From contig NZ_BMJJ01000001.1 of NCBI RefSeq assembly GCF_014643375.1, positions 434,001 to 498,000 on the forward strand: a stretch of 64,000 nucleotides of DNA, read 5' to 3'. Within the stretch, counting starts at the first letter, position 1, and each line of letters opens with the position of its first letter. The DNA is from Aureimonas glaciei. Its GTDB lineage: Bacteria > Pseudomonadota > Alphaproteobacteria > Rhizobiales > Rhizobiaceae. The notes beneath the pieces are model-generated. The model was not told the DNA's origin and did no database searches. It saw only the letters and a list, made by a program, of their open reading frames with translations. Below, piece after piece: positions 31,367 through 39,825 of this stretch. The position numbers and the translations under genes are program-made.

Positions 31367-32928
31367 GCCTGTTCGAACGCTATGCCATGGTCGAGTGGTC
31401 GGCCTCCAATTCGCCCGTCTCCGGCAAGGATTCGATCTGGATCGGCTGCGCGCAGCGCGACGGCGAGACCATCACCCTGCTCGAAAGCGTCAATCCGCGC
31501 ACCCGCGACGAGGCGATGCACATCCTCGAGGGCCTGATCCGGGCCTCGATCGAGGAGGGCAAGCGGCTGCTCATCGGCTTCGACTTTCCCTTTGGCTACC
31601 CCCGCGGCGCGGCCGCGGCGATCGGCGGCCGGGCGGACTGGCAGGCGCTGTGGTCGGCGATATCAGCCATGGTCCGCGACCGGCCGGACAATGCCTCCAA
31701 CCGATTCGAGGTCGGCGGCAAGCTGAACCGCGAGGTCCTGGCCGACGCGCCGATGTTCTGGGGTCGCCCGCCGCATCTCGTCATCTCGGGCCTCTCCGAC
31801 AAGAAGCCGGAGCCGTATCCGACCGCCCTACCGGAAAAGCGCCTCTGCGAGGAGCGGCTGCCGCGGGCCCAGCCGGTGTGGAAACTCGCCTTCGCCGGCA
31901 GCGTCGGCAGCCAGTCGCTGCTCGGCTTCTCGCGCCTCGAGGCGCTGCGCCGCGACGAGACGCTGGCCGGCAAGATCAAGGTCTGGCCGTTCGAGACCGG
32001 CTTTGCCGACGATCTCTCCGCGCCTTGCGTCCTCGCCGAGATCTATCCCGCGCTGTTCCCGGTGATGCTCGGCGACCGCACCTGCCTCGACCAGGCGCAG
32101 GTCGAGACGCTGGCGGAGGGCTTTGCCACCGCCGATGCGGAAGGCACGCTCGGCACGTTCCTCGCCGGCCCTGAAGACCTGACGCCCGACGAGCGCGAGA
32201 CCGTTTTGACGGAAGAGGGCTGGATCCTCGGCCTCGGCGGCCCGCAGGCGCCATCGCCGGAACTGCCGATGCCGGCCGTCGCCCGGCTGCCCGGCCTCGA
32301 TTATCTCCGCGATCCCGCCGCCATCTATGCCGCGAGCTTTGCCGCCATCCAGGCCGAGGCGGACTTTTCCGGCGTCGCCAAGGAGGCGCGAGATCTCGCC
32401 ATAAGGCTGATCCACGCCTGCGGCATGACCGATCTGGTGGCCGACCTCGTCGTCTCGCCCGGCGCCGTCGCCGCCGGCCGGCGCGCTCTCCAGCACGGGG
32501 CAAAAATCCTCTGCGATGCGGAGATGGTGTCGCACGGCATCATCCGCCGCAATTTGCCGGCGGCAAGCGAGATCATCTGCCGGCTGAACGATCCTTCCGT
32601 CGCGCCGCTCGCCGAGCGGCAGCGCACGACCCGCTCGGCCGCCCAGGTCGATCTCTGGGACGGCGATCTGCGCGGCGCGGTGGTGGCCATCGGCAATGCG
32701 CCGACGGCGCTGTTCCGCCTGCTGGAGCGGATCGATGCGGGCGCGCCGAAACCGGCGCTGATCATCGGCATGCCCGTCGGCTTCGTCGGCGCGGCCGAAT
32801 CCAAGGCCGAACTCGTCCGCGATTCCCGCGGCATTCCCTTCATCACCGCCACCGGACGACGCGGCGGCAGCGCGCTCGCCGCCGCTGCCGTCAATGCCGT
32901 GGCGGCGGGTCTCGGCACCGGATCATGA
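31363..32928 (+). CDS. cobH: Fusion of an uncharacterised domain with precorrin-8X methylmutase (CobH)
   Basis: 521 residues. The C-terminal 210 (from about 312, LDYLRDPAAIYAASFAAI) are CobH, which moves the C11 methyl to C12. H351 in RLIHACGM is the catalytic histidine, and AEMVSHGIIRRNLP, RSAAQVDLW and GMPVGFVGAAESK follow. The N-terminal 300 residues are a separate domain I do not recognise with certainty: AMVEWSASNSPVSGKDSIWI, LLIGFDFPFGYPRGAAAA, NRFEVGGKLN, and WKLAFAGSVGSQSLLGFSRL with VWPFETGF. The first two motifs recall DUF429-like RNase H-fold proteins. ATGA overlaps join it to cbiX and cobL. CobH is normally about 210 residues. Confidence 0.88.
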   Translation: MSLFERYAMVEWSASNSPVSGKDSIWIGCAQRDGETITLLESVNPRTRDEAMHILEGLIRASIEEGKRLLIGFDFPFGYPRGAAAAIGGRADWQALWSAISAMVRDRPDNASNRFEVGGKLNREVLADAPMFWGRPPHLVISGLSDKKPEPYPTALPEKRLCEERLPRAQPVWKLAFAGSVGSQSLLGFSRLEALRRDETLAGKIKVWPFETGFADDLSAPCVLAEIYPALFPVMLGDRTCLDQAQVETLAEGFATADAEGTLGTFLAGPEDLTPDERETVLTEEGWILGLGGPQAPSPELPMPAVARLPGLDYLRDPAAIYAASFAAIQAEADFSGVAKEARDLAIRLIHACGMTDLVADLVVSPGAVAAGRRALQHGAKILCDAEMVSHGIIRRNLPAASEIICRLNDPSVAPLAERQRTTRSAAQVDLWDGDLRGAVVAIGNAPTALFRLLERIDAGAPKPALIIGMPVGFVGAAESKAELVRDSRGIPFITATGRRGGSALAAAAVNAVAAGLGTGS

Positions 32929-34223
32929 CGGGGCCGCGCCTGACGGTGATCGGCATCGGCGACGGCGGCCTCGCCACGCTGACGCCCGAGGCGCGCGCGG
33001 CGCTGGATGCGGCGGAGGTGGTCTTTGGCGGGGCGCGGCATCTGGCCATGCTGGCGGAACGCGATGACGCAGCGTCTGTTGGCTCAGCCGTTTCGGCCCG
33101 CGCGACAGGTCGCTCTGCGACCGACGCCCAGCGCCATGTCGCCTGGAAAAGCCCGTTCCGCGATTCGCTCGCCGACATCGCGGCGGCCCGATCGCAGCGC
33201 GTGGCGGTGCTCGCCAGCGGCGATCCCTTCTGGTTTGGCGTCGCCGGCACGCTGTCTGCCGTCTATGGGCCGGACGAGATGCGGGTGCTGCCCGCGCCCT
33301 CGTCTTTCCAGCTCGCCGCCGCCCGCCTCGGCTGGCCCGTCGAAAGCGTGGAATGCCTGACCGTGCATGGCCGGCCGCTGGCCGCCGTCCAGCCGGCCAT
33401 CCAGCCAGGGGCGCGGCTGCTCGTGCTGTCGGAAGGGGCCGCGACGCCGGCGGCGCTGGCGGCGCTGCTGGTTGGGCGCGGCTTTGCCGAAAGCCGGATC
33501 ACCGTGCTCGAGCATCTCGGTGGCGCGGCCGAGCGCGTTCGCGCGACGATCGCCCAAAACTTCGATCTCCCGAACATTGCCGCGCTCAACCTCGTCGCCG
33601 TCGACTGCATCGCCGCACCGGACGCGGCGTTGCTGCCCACGGTCGCCGGCCTGCCGGACGAGGCTTTCGTCCATGACGGCAAGATGACCAAGCGTGTCGC
33701 CCGGGCGCTCGCCATCGCCGCGCTCGCGCCCTTTCCCGGCGCCGTGCTCTGGGATGTCGGCGCCGGCAGCGGCTCGGTCGCGGTCGAGTTCATGCGCGCC
33801 GCGCGCGGCGCCCGCGCCGTCGCCTTCGAGCCGCTGGCGGAGCGCCGCGCGCTGATCGCCGCCAATGCCGAGGCGCTGGGAACGCCGGGGATCACGATCG
33901 TCGAAGGCCGTGCTCCGGAAAGTTTGGCTGCCGTTTTGGGCGCGCCGGATGCTGTCTTCATCGGCGGCGGCCTGTCGGAGGACGTGTTCGCGCCGGCGCT
34001 CGCCCGGCTGAAGCCCGGCGGCCGCCTCGTCGCCCATGCCGTGACGCTGGAATCGGAACGCCTGCTCATCGACCTGCACGCCACGCATGGCGGCGAGCTG
34101 CTCCGGCTCTCGGTCGACCGGGCGGAACCGGTCGGCCCGTTTCGTGGCTGGCGGCCGGCCATGCCCGTGCTGCACTTCGCCATGGCAAAACCCCATGCCA
34201 AGTCGCTCGGAGACGCGCCATGA
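32925..34223 (+). CDS. cobL: Precorrin-6Y C5,15-methyltransferase (decarboxylating) CobL
   Basis: Methylates C5 and C15 and decarboxylates the C12 acetate. 432 residues, the fused form (CbiE plus CbiT). The N-terminal tetrapyrrole methylase has LTVIGIGDGGLATLTPEAR, VLASGDPFWFGVAGTL and a proline-rich PAPSSFQLAAARLGWP. The C-terminal half is CbiT, starting VHDGKMTKRVARALAIAAL, with the SAM motif VLWDVGAGSGSVAVEFMR. It sits in the ATGA-linked chain cobH-cobL-cobI, with 4-base overlaps at each end. Confidence 0.95.
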   Translation: MTGPRLTVIGIGDGGLATLTPEARAALDAAEVVFGGARHLAMLAERDDAASVGSAVSARATGRSATDAQRHVAWKSPFRDSLADIAAARSQRVAVLASGDPFWFGVAGTLSAVYGPDEMRVLPAPSSFQLAAARLGWPVESVECLTVHGRPLAAVQPAIQPGARLLVLSEGAATPAALAALLVGRGFAESRITVLEHLGGAAERVRATIAQNFDLPNIAALNLVAVDCIAAPDAALLPTVAGLPDEAFVHDGKMTKRVARALAIAALAPFPGAVLWDVGAGSGSVAVEFMRAARGARAVAFEPLAERRALIAANAEALGTPGITIVEGRAPESLAAVLGAPDAVFIGGGLSEDVFAPALARLKPGGRLVAHAVTLESERLLIDLHATHGGELLRLSVDRAEPVGPFRGWRPAMPVLHFAMAKPHAKSLGDAP

Positions 34224-34978
34224 CCGGCACGCTCTACGGCCTGGGCGTCGGCCCCGGCGATCCCGAGCTGATCACGCTGAAAGCCCTTCGCATCCTGCAA
34301 AGCGCGCCGGTGATCGCGTACCCCGCGCCCGATACCGGGCCGAGCTTTGCCCGGGCGATCGTCGACGGCCATCTGCCCGGCGGGCAGGAGGAGATCGCCA
34401 TCGTCATCCCGATGCGCGTCGAGCGCTTTCCCGGCCAGGCGATCTACGACGCCGCGGCGGAGACGATCGCCGCGCGGCTGGAGGCCGGTCAGGACGTCGC
34501 CGTGCTCTGCGAGGGCGACCCCTTCTTCTACGGCTCCTTCATGTATCTGTTCGAGCGCCTGGCAGGCCGCTATCCCGCGGAAATCGTCCCCGGCATCGCC
34601 TCGGTCACGGCTGCCGCCGCCGCGCTCGGCCGGCCGCTCGCCGCCCGCAACGACGTGCTGACGATCATTCCGGGCCCCCTCGACGACGCTGCCATCGTCG
34701 CGCGGATCGCAGGCGCCGAAGGATTCGCCATCATGAAGCTCGGCCGGCATTTCGCGCGGGTGCGGGCGCTGCTGGAAAGCCTGGGGCTGACGGAAGCCTG
34801 CGCCTATTGCGAGCGCGTCTCGCTGCCCGAGCAGCGCATCCTGCCTTTGGCCGCGGCCGGCGGCGAGGCGCCGTATTTTTCGATGATCCTCGGCTATCGC
34901 GGCGCGGAGGCGGCGATCCGCGGCCGGTCGGGCGCGAGCCTCTCGGTCGCCGTCCCCCTTCCGGAGAGCCTTGCATGA
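34220..34978 (+). CDS. cobI: Precorrin-2 C20-methyltransferase CobI
   Basis: SAM-dependent C20 methylation of (cobalt-)precorrin-2. 252 residues of the tetrapyrrole methylase fold: GTLYGLGVGPGDPELITLKA at the N-terminus, DVAVLCEGDPFFYGSFMYLF, VPGIASVTAAAAALGRPL, and FAIMKLGRHFARVRALLESL. These details match CobI/CbiL rather than the C11 or C17 enzymes. It overlaps cobL upstream by 4 bases and the cbiG-cobJ fusion downstream by 4 bases. Confidence 0.94.
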   Translation: MTGTLYGLGVGPGDPELITLKALRILQSAPVIAYPAPDTGPSFARAIVDGHLPGGQEEIAIVIPMRVERFPGQAIYDAAAETIAARLEAGQDVAVLCEGDPFFYGSFMYLFERLAGRYPAEIVPGIASVTAAAAALGRPLAARNDVLTIIPGPLDDAAIVARIAGAEGFAIMKLGRHFARVRALLESLGLTEACAYCERVSLPEQRILPLAAAGGEAPYFSMILGYRGAEAAIRGRSGASLSVAVPLPESLA

Positions 34979-37032
34979 CCCCGGCGATCGTCATTCTCTC
35001 GAGCGCTGCTCTGCCGCTGGCCGAGCGCATCCGCCAGGCGCTGGGCGGCGAGATCCATGGCGCGGCCGCGCGGATCGCCGCGGCAGACGTGCGGTTTGCC
35101 GAGGCCGGAACGCATCTGCGCGCGCTCTTTGCCGAGGGCCGGCCGATCGTCGCGGTGATGGCGGCGGGCGCGGTGATCCGCCTGCTGGGGCCGGTGCTCG
35201 CCGACAAGGCCGCCGAACCGCCGGTGCTCGCCGTCGCCGATGACGGCTCGGTCGTGGTGCCGCTGCTCGGCGGCCATCACGGCGCCAATGATCTGGCCCG
35301 GCAGCTGGCGGCCACGCTCGGCGCGGTCGCGGCGGTGACGACGGCGGGCGACCTGCGCTTCGGCGTCGCCCTCGACGCGCCGCCGACCGGCTGGCGCCTC
35401 GATCCCGCCTGCGACGCCAAGGCGGCCATGGCCGAACTCGTCGCCGGCGCCCCGGCGCGGCTCTGCGGCACAGCCGCCTGGCTGGAGGCCTCGCGCCTGC
35501 CTCTGGCCACGTCGGATGCAGGTGGCGGGTCGGCTGCCGGCGATGATTTCTCGGCCAGCGCCGTGACGCTGACTGTGACCGAAACCGCGCGGGCGCCCGA
35601 AACTCTCGAACTCCTCTACCGCCCGGCGACGCTGGCGCTCGGGATCGGCGCCGAGCGCCACGCGCCGGCCGAGGAGGCGATCGCGCTGGCCGAAAGCGTG
35701 CTGGTTAAGGCCGGCGTTTCGCCGCTCTCGCTCGCCGGCATCTTCTCGCTCGACCTCAAGGCCGACGAGCCGGCGGTGCACGCCGTGGCCACCCATTTCG
35801 GCGTGCCCGCCCGCTTCTTTGACGCCGTCCGTCTGGAGGCGGAAGCGCCGCGGCTGAAGAACCCGTCCGACGTCGTCTTCGCCGAGACCGGCTGCCACGG
35901 CGTCGCCGAAGGCGCGGCGCTGGCGGCTGCCGGCCCGGGCGGCGACCTGATCGTCGCCAAGCACAAAAGCGCGCGGACCACCGCCGCGCTGGCGCGCGCG
36001 CCGGCGCCGATCGACATGCCAAGCACCGGCACCGCGCGCGGAACGCTCTATGTCGTCGGCATCGGGCCGGGCGGGGTGGAGTGGCGCTCGCCGGAGGTCA
36101 GTCGCATGGTGGCTGATGCCACCGACCTCGTCGGCTATTCGCTCTATCTCGACCTGCTGGGACCGCTCGCCGAAGGCAAGGCGCGGCACGATTTCGACCT
36201 CGGCGCCGAGGAAAAGCGGGTGCGGCACGCGATGGAGCTCGCTGGCGAGGGAAAAACCGTCGCCCTCGTCTGCTCCGGCGACGCCGGCATCTACGCCATG
36301 GCGACGCTGGTCTTCGAGCTCCTCGACACAAAAGGCGTCGGCCCGGCCGCGCGGCGCATCGAGATCGCCGTCTCGCCGGGCATTTCCGCCCTCCAGGCCG
36401 CCGCCGCCCGCGCCGGCGCGCCGCTCGGCCACGATTTCTGCACCATCTCGCTCTCCGACCTCCTGACGCCCTGGGCCGACATCCAGCGCCGCGTCCAGGC
36501 GGCGGCGGAAGGCGACTTCGTCATCGCCTTCTACAACCCGGTGTCGAAACGCCGCCGCACCCAGCTCGCCTTTGCCCGCGACCGCCTGCTCGAACACCGC
36601 CCATCCGACACGCCGGTGATCCTCGCCACCAATCTCGGCCGTCCGGGCGAGACGGTGCGCATCGTGCCGCTCGCTGCGCTCGACATCGACGACGTCGACA
36701 TGCTGACCGTGGTGATCGTCGGCTCGTCCGAGACGCGCGTCGTTACCACCGGCGACGGGCGCCGCTGGGCCTTCACGCCGCGGGGGTATTCGGGCAAGGC
36801 GGGGACGGGGATGCGATCGCCTGGCGATGCTGCGATCTCCCCCCTTGAGGGGGAGATGCCTGGCAAGGCAGAGGGGGGTGGCCCCGGCGCTGACGTTTCC
36901 AGGATCGAGCAGTCCAAAACCTCAAGCCTAGCCGTCCCGGCCTCACCCCCCTCTGTCCTGCCGGACATCTCCCCCTCAAGGGGGGAGATCGGCCAGGCAG
37001 AAGCCGCCGCGATACGAAGGGCTTTGCCATGA
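34975..37032 (+). CDS. cobJ: Bifunctional CbiG (cobalt-precorrin-5A hydrolase) - CobJ (C17-methyltransferase) with repeat-derived tail
   Basis: 685 residues. The CbiG part (about 1-340) has VAVMAAGAVIRLLGPVLADK, VVPLLGGHHGANDLARQLAA, TTAGD, then the CbiG C-terminal domain LALGIGAERHAPAEEAI. The CobJ part (about 357-608) has LYVVGIGPGG, ALVCSGDAGIYAMATLVFEL, VSPGISALQAAAARAGAPLG, FVIAFYNPVSKRR and FTPRGYSGK, which is normally close to the end. The remaining 75 residues include about 619-673 encoded by a PAL-C element (36834-36992); the chain then closes QAEAAAIRRALP, keeping the ATGA overlap with cobM. The CbiG-CobJ fusion itself is known; the tail is unusual. Confidence 0.92.
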   Translation: MTPAIVILSSAALPLAERIRQALGGEIHGAAARIAAADVRFAEAGTHLRALFAEGRPIVAVMAAGAVIRLLGPVLADKAAEPPVLAVADDGSVVVPLLGGHHGANDLARQLAATLGAVAAVTTAGDLRFGVALDAPPTGWRLDPACDAKAAMAELVAGAPARLCGTAAWLEASRLPLATSDAGGGSAAGDDFSASAVTLTVTETARAPETLELLYRPATLALGIGAERHAPAEEAIALAESVLVKAGVSPLSLAGIFSLDLKADEPAVHAVATHFGVPARFFDAVRLEAEAPRLKNPSDVVFAETGCHGVAEGAALAAAGPGGDLIVAKHKSARTTAALARAPAPIDMPSTGTARGTLYVVGIGPGGVEWRSPEVSRMVADATDLVGYSLYLDLLGPLAEGKARHDFDLGAEEKRVRHAMELAGEGKTVALVCSGDAGIYAMATLVFELLDTKGVGPAARRIEIAVSPGISALQAAAARAGAPLGHDFCTISLSDLLTPWADIQRRVQAAAEGDFVIAFYNPVSKRRRTQLAFARDRLLEHRPSDTPVILATNLGRPGETVRIVPLAALDIDDVDMLTVVIVGSSETRVVTTGDGRRWAFTPRGYSGKAGTGMRSPGDAAISPLEGEMPGKAEGGGPGADVSRIEQSKTSSLAVPASPPSVLPDISPSRGEIGQAEAAAIRRALP
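36834..36992 (+). repeat. PAL-C element inside the 3' end of cbiG-cobJ
   Basis: 159 bases with terminal inverted repeats of about 48 bases. It begins GATCTCCCCCCTTGAGGGGG and ends CCCCCTCAAGGGGGGAGATC, each end being a tight hairpin with core CCCCCTTGAGGGGG. Next to these lie the inverted GGCAAGGCAGAGGGGGGT and ACCCCCCTCTGTCCTGCC. The frame stays open and encodes ISPLEGEMPGKAEGGG on one side and PPSVLPDISPSRGEIG on the other. A second copy is intergenic at 41201-41408. Confidence 0.88.
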
Positions 37033-37805
37033 CCGTCCACTTCATCGGCGCCGGCCCCGGCGCGCCCGATCTCATCACCGTGCGGGGCTTGCGCCTCATC
37101 GAGTCCTGTCCGGTCTGCCTCTATGCCGGGTCGCTGGTGCCAGAGGCGGTGGTCGCCGCTGCGCCGGCGGGCGCGCTGGTGCGTGATACCGCGCCGATGA
37201 CGCTGGACGAGATCATCGCTGAGATGGCGGCGGCGAACGAAAAAGGTCTCGACGTCGCGCGGGTGCATTCGGGCGACCCCTCGCTCTATGGCGCGACGGC
37301 CGAGCAGATGCGGCGGCTAAAGGCGCTCGGCATCCCCTATGACGTGACGCCGGGTGTGCCCGCCTTCGCCGCCGCCGCCGCGGCGCTGGCGACCGAGCTG
37401 ACCGTGCCGGAACTCTGCCAGACCGTGATCCTCACCCGCACGGCGATGAAATCGTCCTCCATGCCCGTCGGCGAGGAGCTGTCGACGCTCGGGCAGAGCG
37501 GCGCGACGCTCGCCATCCACCTGTCGATCCGCAACATCCCGCACATCCAGCGCGAGCTGGAGCCGCTGGAAAAATACGGGCCGGACTGCCCGGCCATCAT
37601 CGCCTATCGCGTCGGCTGGCCGGACGAGGCCTTCATTCACGGCACGCTTGCCGACATCCATGCGAAGGCGCGGGCGGCCAAGCTGACGCGCACGGCGCTG
37701 ATCTTCGTCGGCCGGGCGCTGGGCGCGACCGACTTCATCGATTCCAAACTCTACGATGCCGCGCAGGTCCACCTTCTCCGACCGAAGCGGAAGGCCGGGG
37801 CGTGA
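37029..37805 (+). CDS. cobM: Precorrin-4 C11-methyltransferase CobM
   Basis: 258 residues. It opens VHFIGAGPGAPDLITVRGLR, then has CLYAGSLVP, the CobM-type [40 protein letters not shown], and ETVILTR-like QTVILTRTAMKSSSMPVGEE. The GTLADIHAKARAAKLTRTAL and GRALG end agree with the family. The ATG overlaps the cbiG-cobJ stop by 4 bases. It is the last gene of the rightward block; the convergent cobK ends 20 bases beyond. Confidence 0.95.
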   Translation: MTVHFIGAGPGAPDLITVRGLRLIESCPVCLYAGSLVPEAVVAAAPAGALVRDTAPMTLDEIIAEMAAANEKGLDVARVHSGDPSLYGATAEQMRRLKALGIPYDVTPGVPAFAAAAAALATELTVPELCQTVILTRTAMKSSSMPVGEELSTLGQSGATLAIHLSIRNIPHIQRELEPLEKYGPDCPAIIAYRVGWPDEAFIHGTLADIHAKARAAKLTRTALIFVGRALGATDFIDSKLYDAAQVHLLRPKRKAGA

Positions 37806-37824
37806 GGCGCGACGCCGCGGGGCG

Positions 37825-38559
37825 CTACGCCACGAGCCAGTCCATCACCGCCGCGACATCCCCCGCGGTCGGTGGCGCGGGCGCTGCGGCGCGCGCGATC
37901 ATCACCACGGGCAGGCCGAGTTTTCGCGCCGCTTCGACCTTGGCATACGAGGCGGCCCCGCCCGAGTTGCGGCAGACGAGATGGGTGATGCCGAGCCGGG
38001 CGAGAAGGGCGGCTTCCGCATGCCAGTCCGGATCCGGCTTGCCGAGGATCACTTCGGCCGGGAAGGGCAGGGCGTCCGGCGCGTCGACCATCCGCAGCAC
38101 GGGCGAGAGGTCCGTCCGCGCGGCGAAGGGCGCCAGATGCTGCCGTCCAAGGGCGAGGAACGGCCGCGCGCCTTCGGGAAGCGCGTCGCGCGCGGCGCCG
38201 AGGCAGTCGGCGGCGATCCAGTGGTCGCCCTCGACCGGCTCCCAGGCCGGGCGCACGAGCGCGATCCGCGGCACGCCCGTCAGCGCGGCGGCTTTTTCGG
38301 CGTTCCGCGACATGCCGACGGCAAAGGGATGCGTCGCGTCGACGAGCCGCGTGACCCTTTGCGCGCAGACATATTCCGCCAGCCCCATCGCGCCGCCAAA
38401 ACCGCCGATGCGGCTTTCCCCGGACGAAAGCGCCGGAAACTTCGTCCGGCCGGCGAGCGAGACGATCAGTCGCTCGCCGGGCCGCTCCTCGGCGATGCGC
38501 CGGGCGAGCGCCGACGCTTCAGCGGTGCCGCCGAGGATCAAAATGGTTTCAGCCGGCAC
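37825..38559 (-). CDS. cobK: Precorrin-6A reductase CobK
   Basis: NADPH-dependent reduction of the precorrin-6A macrocycle. 244 residues, starting at a GTG (38559): TILILGGTAEASALARRIAE is the family N-terminus. Other marks: SLAGRTKFPALSSGESRIGGFGG, VDATHPFAVGMSRNAEKAA, RPAWEPVEGDHW, and THLVCRNSGGAASYAKVEAA near the C-terminus. The start lies 11 bases inside the 3' end of cbiD, so the pair is translationally coupled. Confidence 0.93.
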   Translation of the reverse strand: MPAETILILGGTAEASALARRIAEERPGERLIVSLAGRTKFPALSSGESRIGGFGGAMGLAEYVCAQRVTRLVDATHPFAVGMSRNAEKAAALTGVPRIALVRPAWEPVEGDHWIAADCLGAARDALPEGARPFLALGRQHLAPFAARTDLSPVLRMVDAPDALPFPAEVILGKPDPDWHAEAALLARLGITHLVCRNSGGAASYAKVEAARKLGLPVVMIARAAAPAPPTAGDVAAVMDWLVA

Positions 38560-39673
38560 GGGCGATCACCCCGCCGGTCCGGTCGACGACGATGATCTCG
38601 GCAGCGATGTCGGCGCCGCGCAGGGTCGTGCTGACCGTGGCGAGCGCTGCCCGGGCGACCGCGCCGGCCAGATCGATGCCGCCGGCAACACAGAGATCGA
38701 GCACGGCCTTGGCCGTGTTGGCGCCGAGGATCGCCGGTTCAAGCGCCTCCGCACGCTCCGGGGCAATTTCCGCGACGAGGCCGTGCAGATAGGCGAAGTC
38801 GACCTGGCTGCGGCCGGAATGGAGGTCGAGCGAGCCGGCGGCGAGCTTTGTCAGCTTGGCGAATCCGCCGGCGATGGTCACCTGGGGCACCGGGTGGACG
38901 CGCAGATATTTCAAAAGGCCGCCGGCAAAGTCGCCCATGTCGAGGAAGGCGATCTCCGGCAGCTCCGGGTAGAGCGCCCGCGCGGCATCCTCGCTGCTCG
39001 AGCCGGTGGCGCCGACGACACGGCCGAGCCCGGCGCCGCGCGCGACGTCGATGCCGCGGTGGATCGAGTGGATCCAGGCCGCGCAGGAAAAGGGATGGAC
39101 GATCCCCGTTGTGCCGAGGATCGACAGGCCGCCGACGATGCCGAGCCGCGGGTTCCAGGTCTTTTGCGCCAACGCCTCGCCGCCGGTCACGCCGATCTCG
39201 ATCTCGACATCGGCGGCACGGCCATGCGCCGCGCACAGCGCCTCGACCACAGCGCGCATCATCGCGCGGGGTACGGGATTGATCGCCGGCTCGCCGGGCG
39301 AGATCGGCAGGCCGATCAGGGTCACCATCCCGACGCCTTTTCCCGCCTGGAAACGAATTCCCGAATCCGGCTTACCAAATCGGACCGTGGCGACGATTTC
39401 GGCGAGATGGGTGACATCGGGATCGTCGCCGGCGTCCTTGATGATCGAGGCCATGGCGACACCGTGGGCCAGACTTTGGCGGGCGAGGGCGAAGGCCGGC
39501 GTCTCGCCCTTGGGCAGGGCGATCTCGACGGGATCGGGAAAGTCGCCGGTCAGCAGCGCCGTCAGCGCCGCCTTCGTCGCCGCGGTGGCGCAGGCCCCCG
39601 TCGTCCAGCCGCGCCGCAGCACCGGCACGGGCGCGGCGCTGTCATCGGTCGTCGGGCGGCGGTCGGGCTCCAT
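38549..39673 (-). CDS. cbiD: Cobalt-precorrin-5B C1-methyltransferase CbiD
   Basis: 374 residues, the usual CbiD length. It opens RRGWTTGACATAATKAAL, then VTIxLP-like VEIALPKGETPAF, IIKDAGDDPDVTHLAEIVAT, GKGVGMVTLIGLPISPGEPA, INPVPRAMMR, and GTTGIVHPFSCAAWIHSIHRGIDVA. CbiD replaces the unrelated CobF for C1 methylation in the early-cobalt pathway. It is divergent from cobB, with 152 bases between their start codons, and is followed by cobK with an 11-base overlap. Confidence 0.94.
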   Translation of the reverse strand: MEPDRRPTTDDSAAPVPVLRRGWTTGACATAATKAALTALLTGDFPDPVEIALPKGETPAFALARQSLAHGVAMASIIKDAGDDPDVTHLAEIVATVRFGKPDSGIRFQAGKGVGMVTLIGLPISPGEPAINPVPRAMMRAVVEALCAAHGRAADVEIEIGVTGGEALAQKTWNPRLGIVGGLSILGTTGIVHPFSCAAWIHSIHRGIDVARGAGLGRVVGATGSSSEDAARALYPELPEIAFLDMGDFAGGLLKYLRVHPVPQVTIAGGFAKLTKLAAGSLDLHSGRSQVDFAYLHGLVAEIAPERAEALEPAILGANTAKAVLDLCVAGGIDLAGAVARAALATVSTTLRGADIAAEIIVVDRTGGVIARAG

Positions 39674-39825
39674 GTCCTGTCTATAGGCCGGCGCGGGGCG
39701 GGGCGAAAGCAGGGGGGGCTTCGGGCCGAGCGGCGGCTTTCCGGGCGAGCCGGGCAGTCCGGGGCGGGATGCCCGACGGCCAACCGGGCCTGTCCGTCCG
39801 TCCGAGACAGTCTGCGGAGGCGCCC

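Noticed and set aside
34087-34974. Longer start for cbiG-cobJ (frame open from 34087)
   Set aside because: This part overlaps cobL and cobI in another frame; the ATG at 34975 gives the ATGA overlap and a proper CbiG N-terminus.
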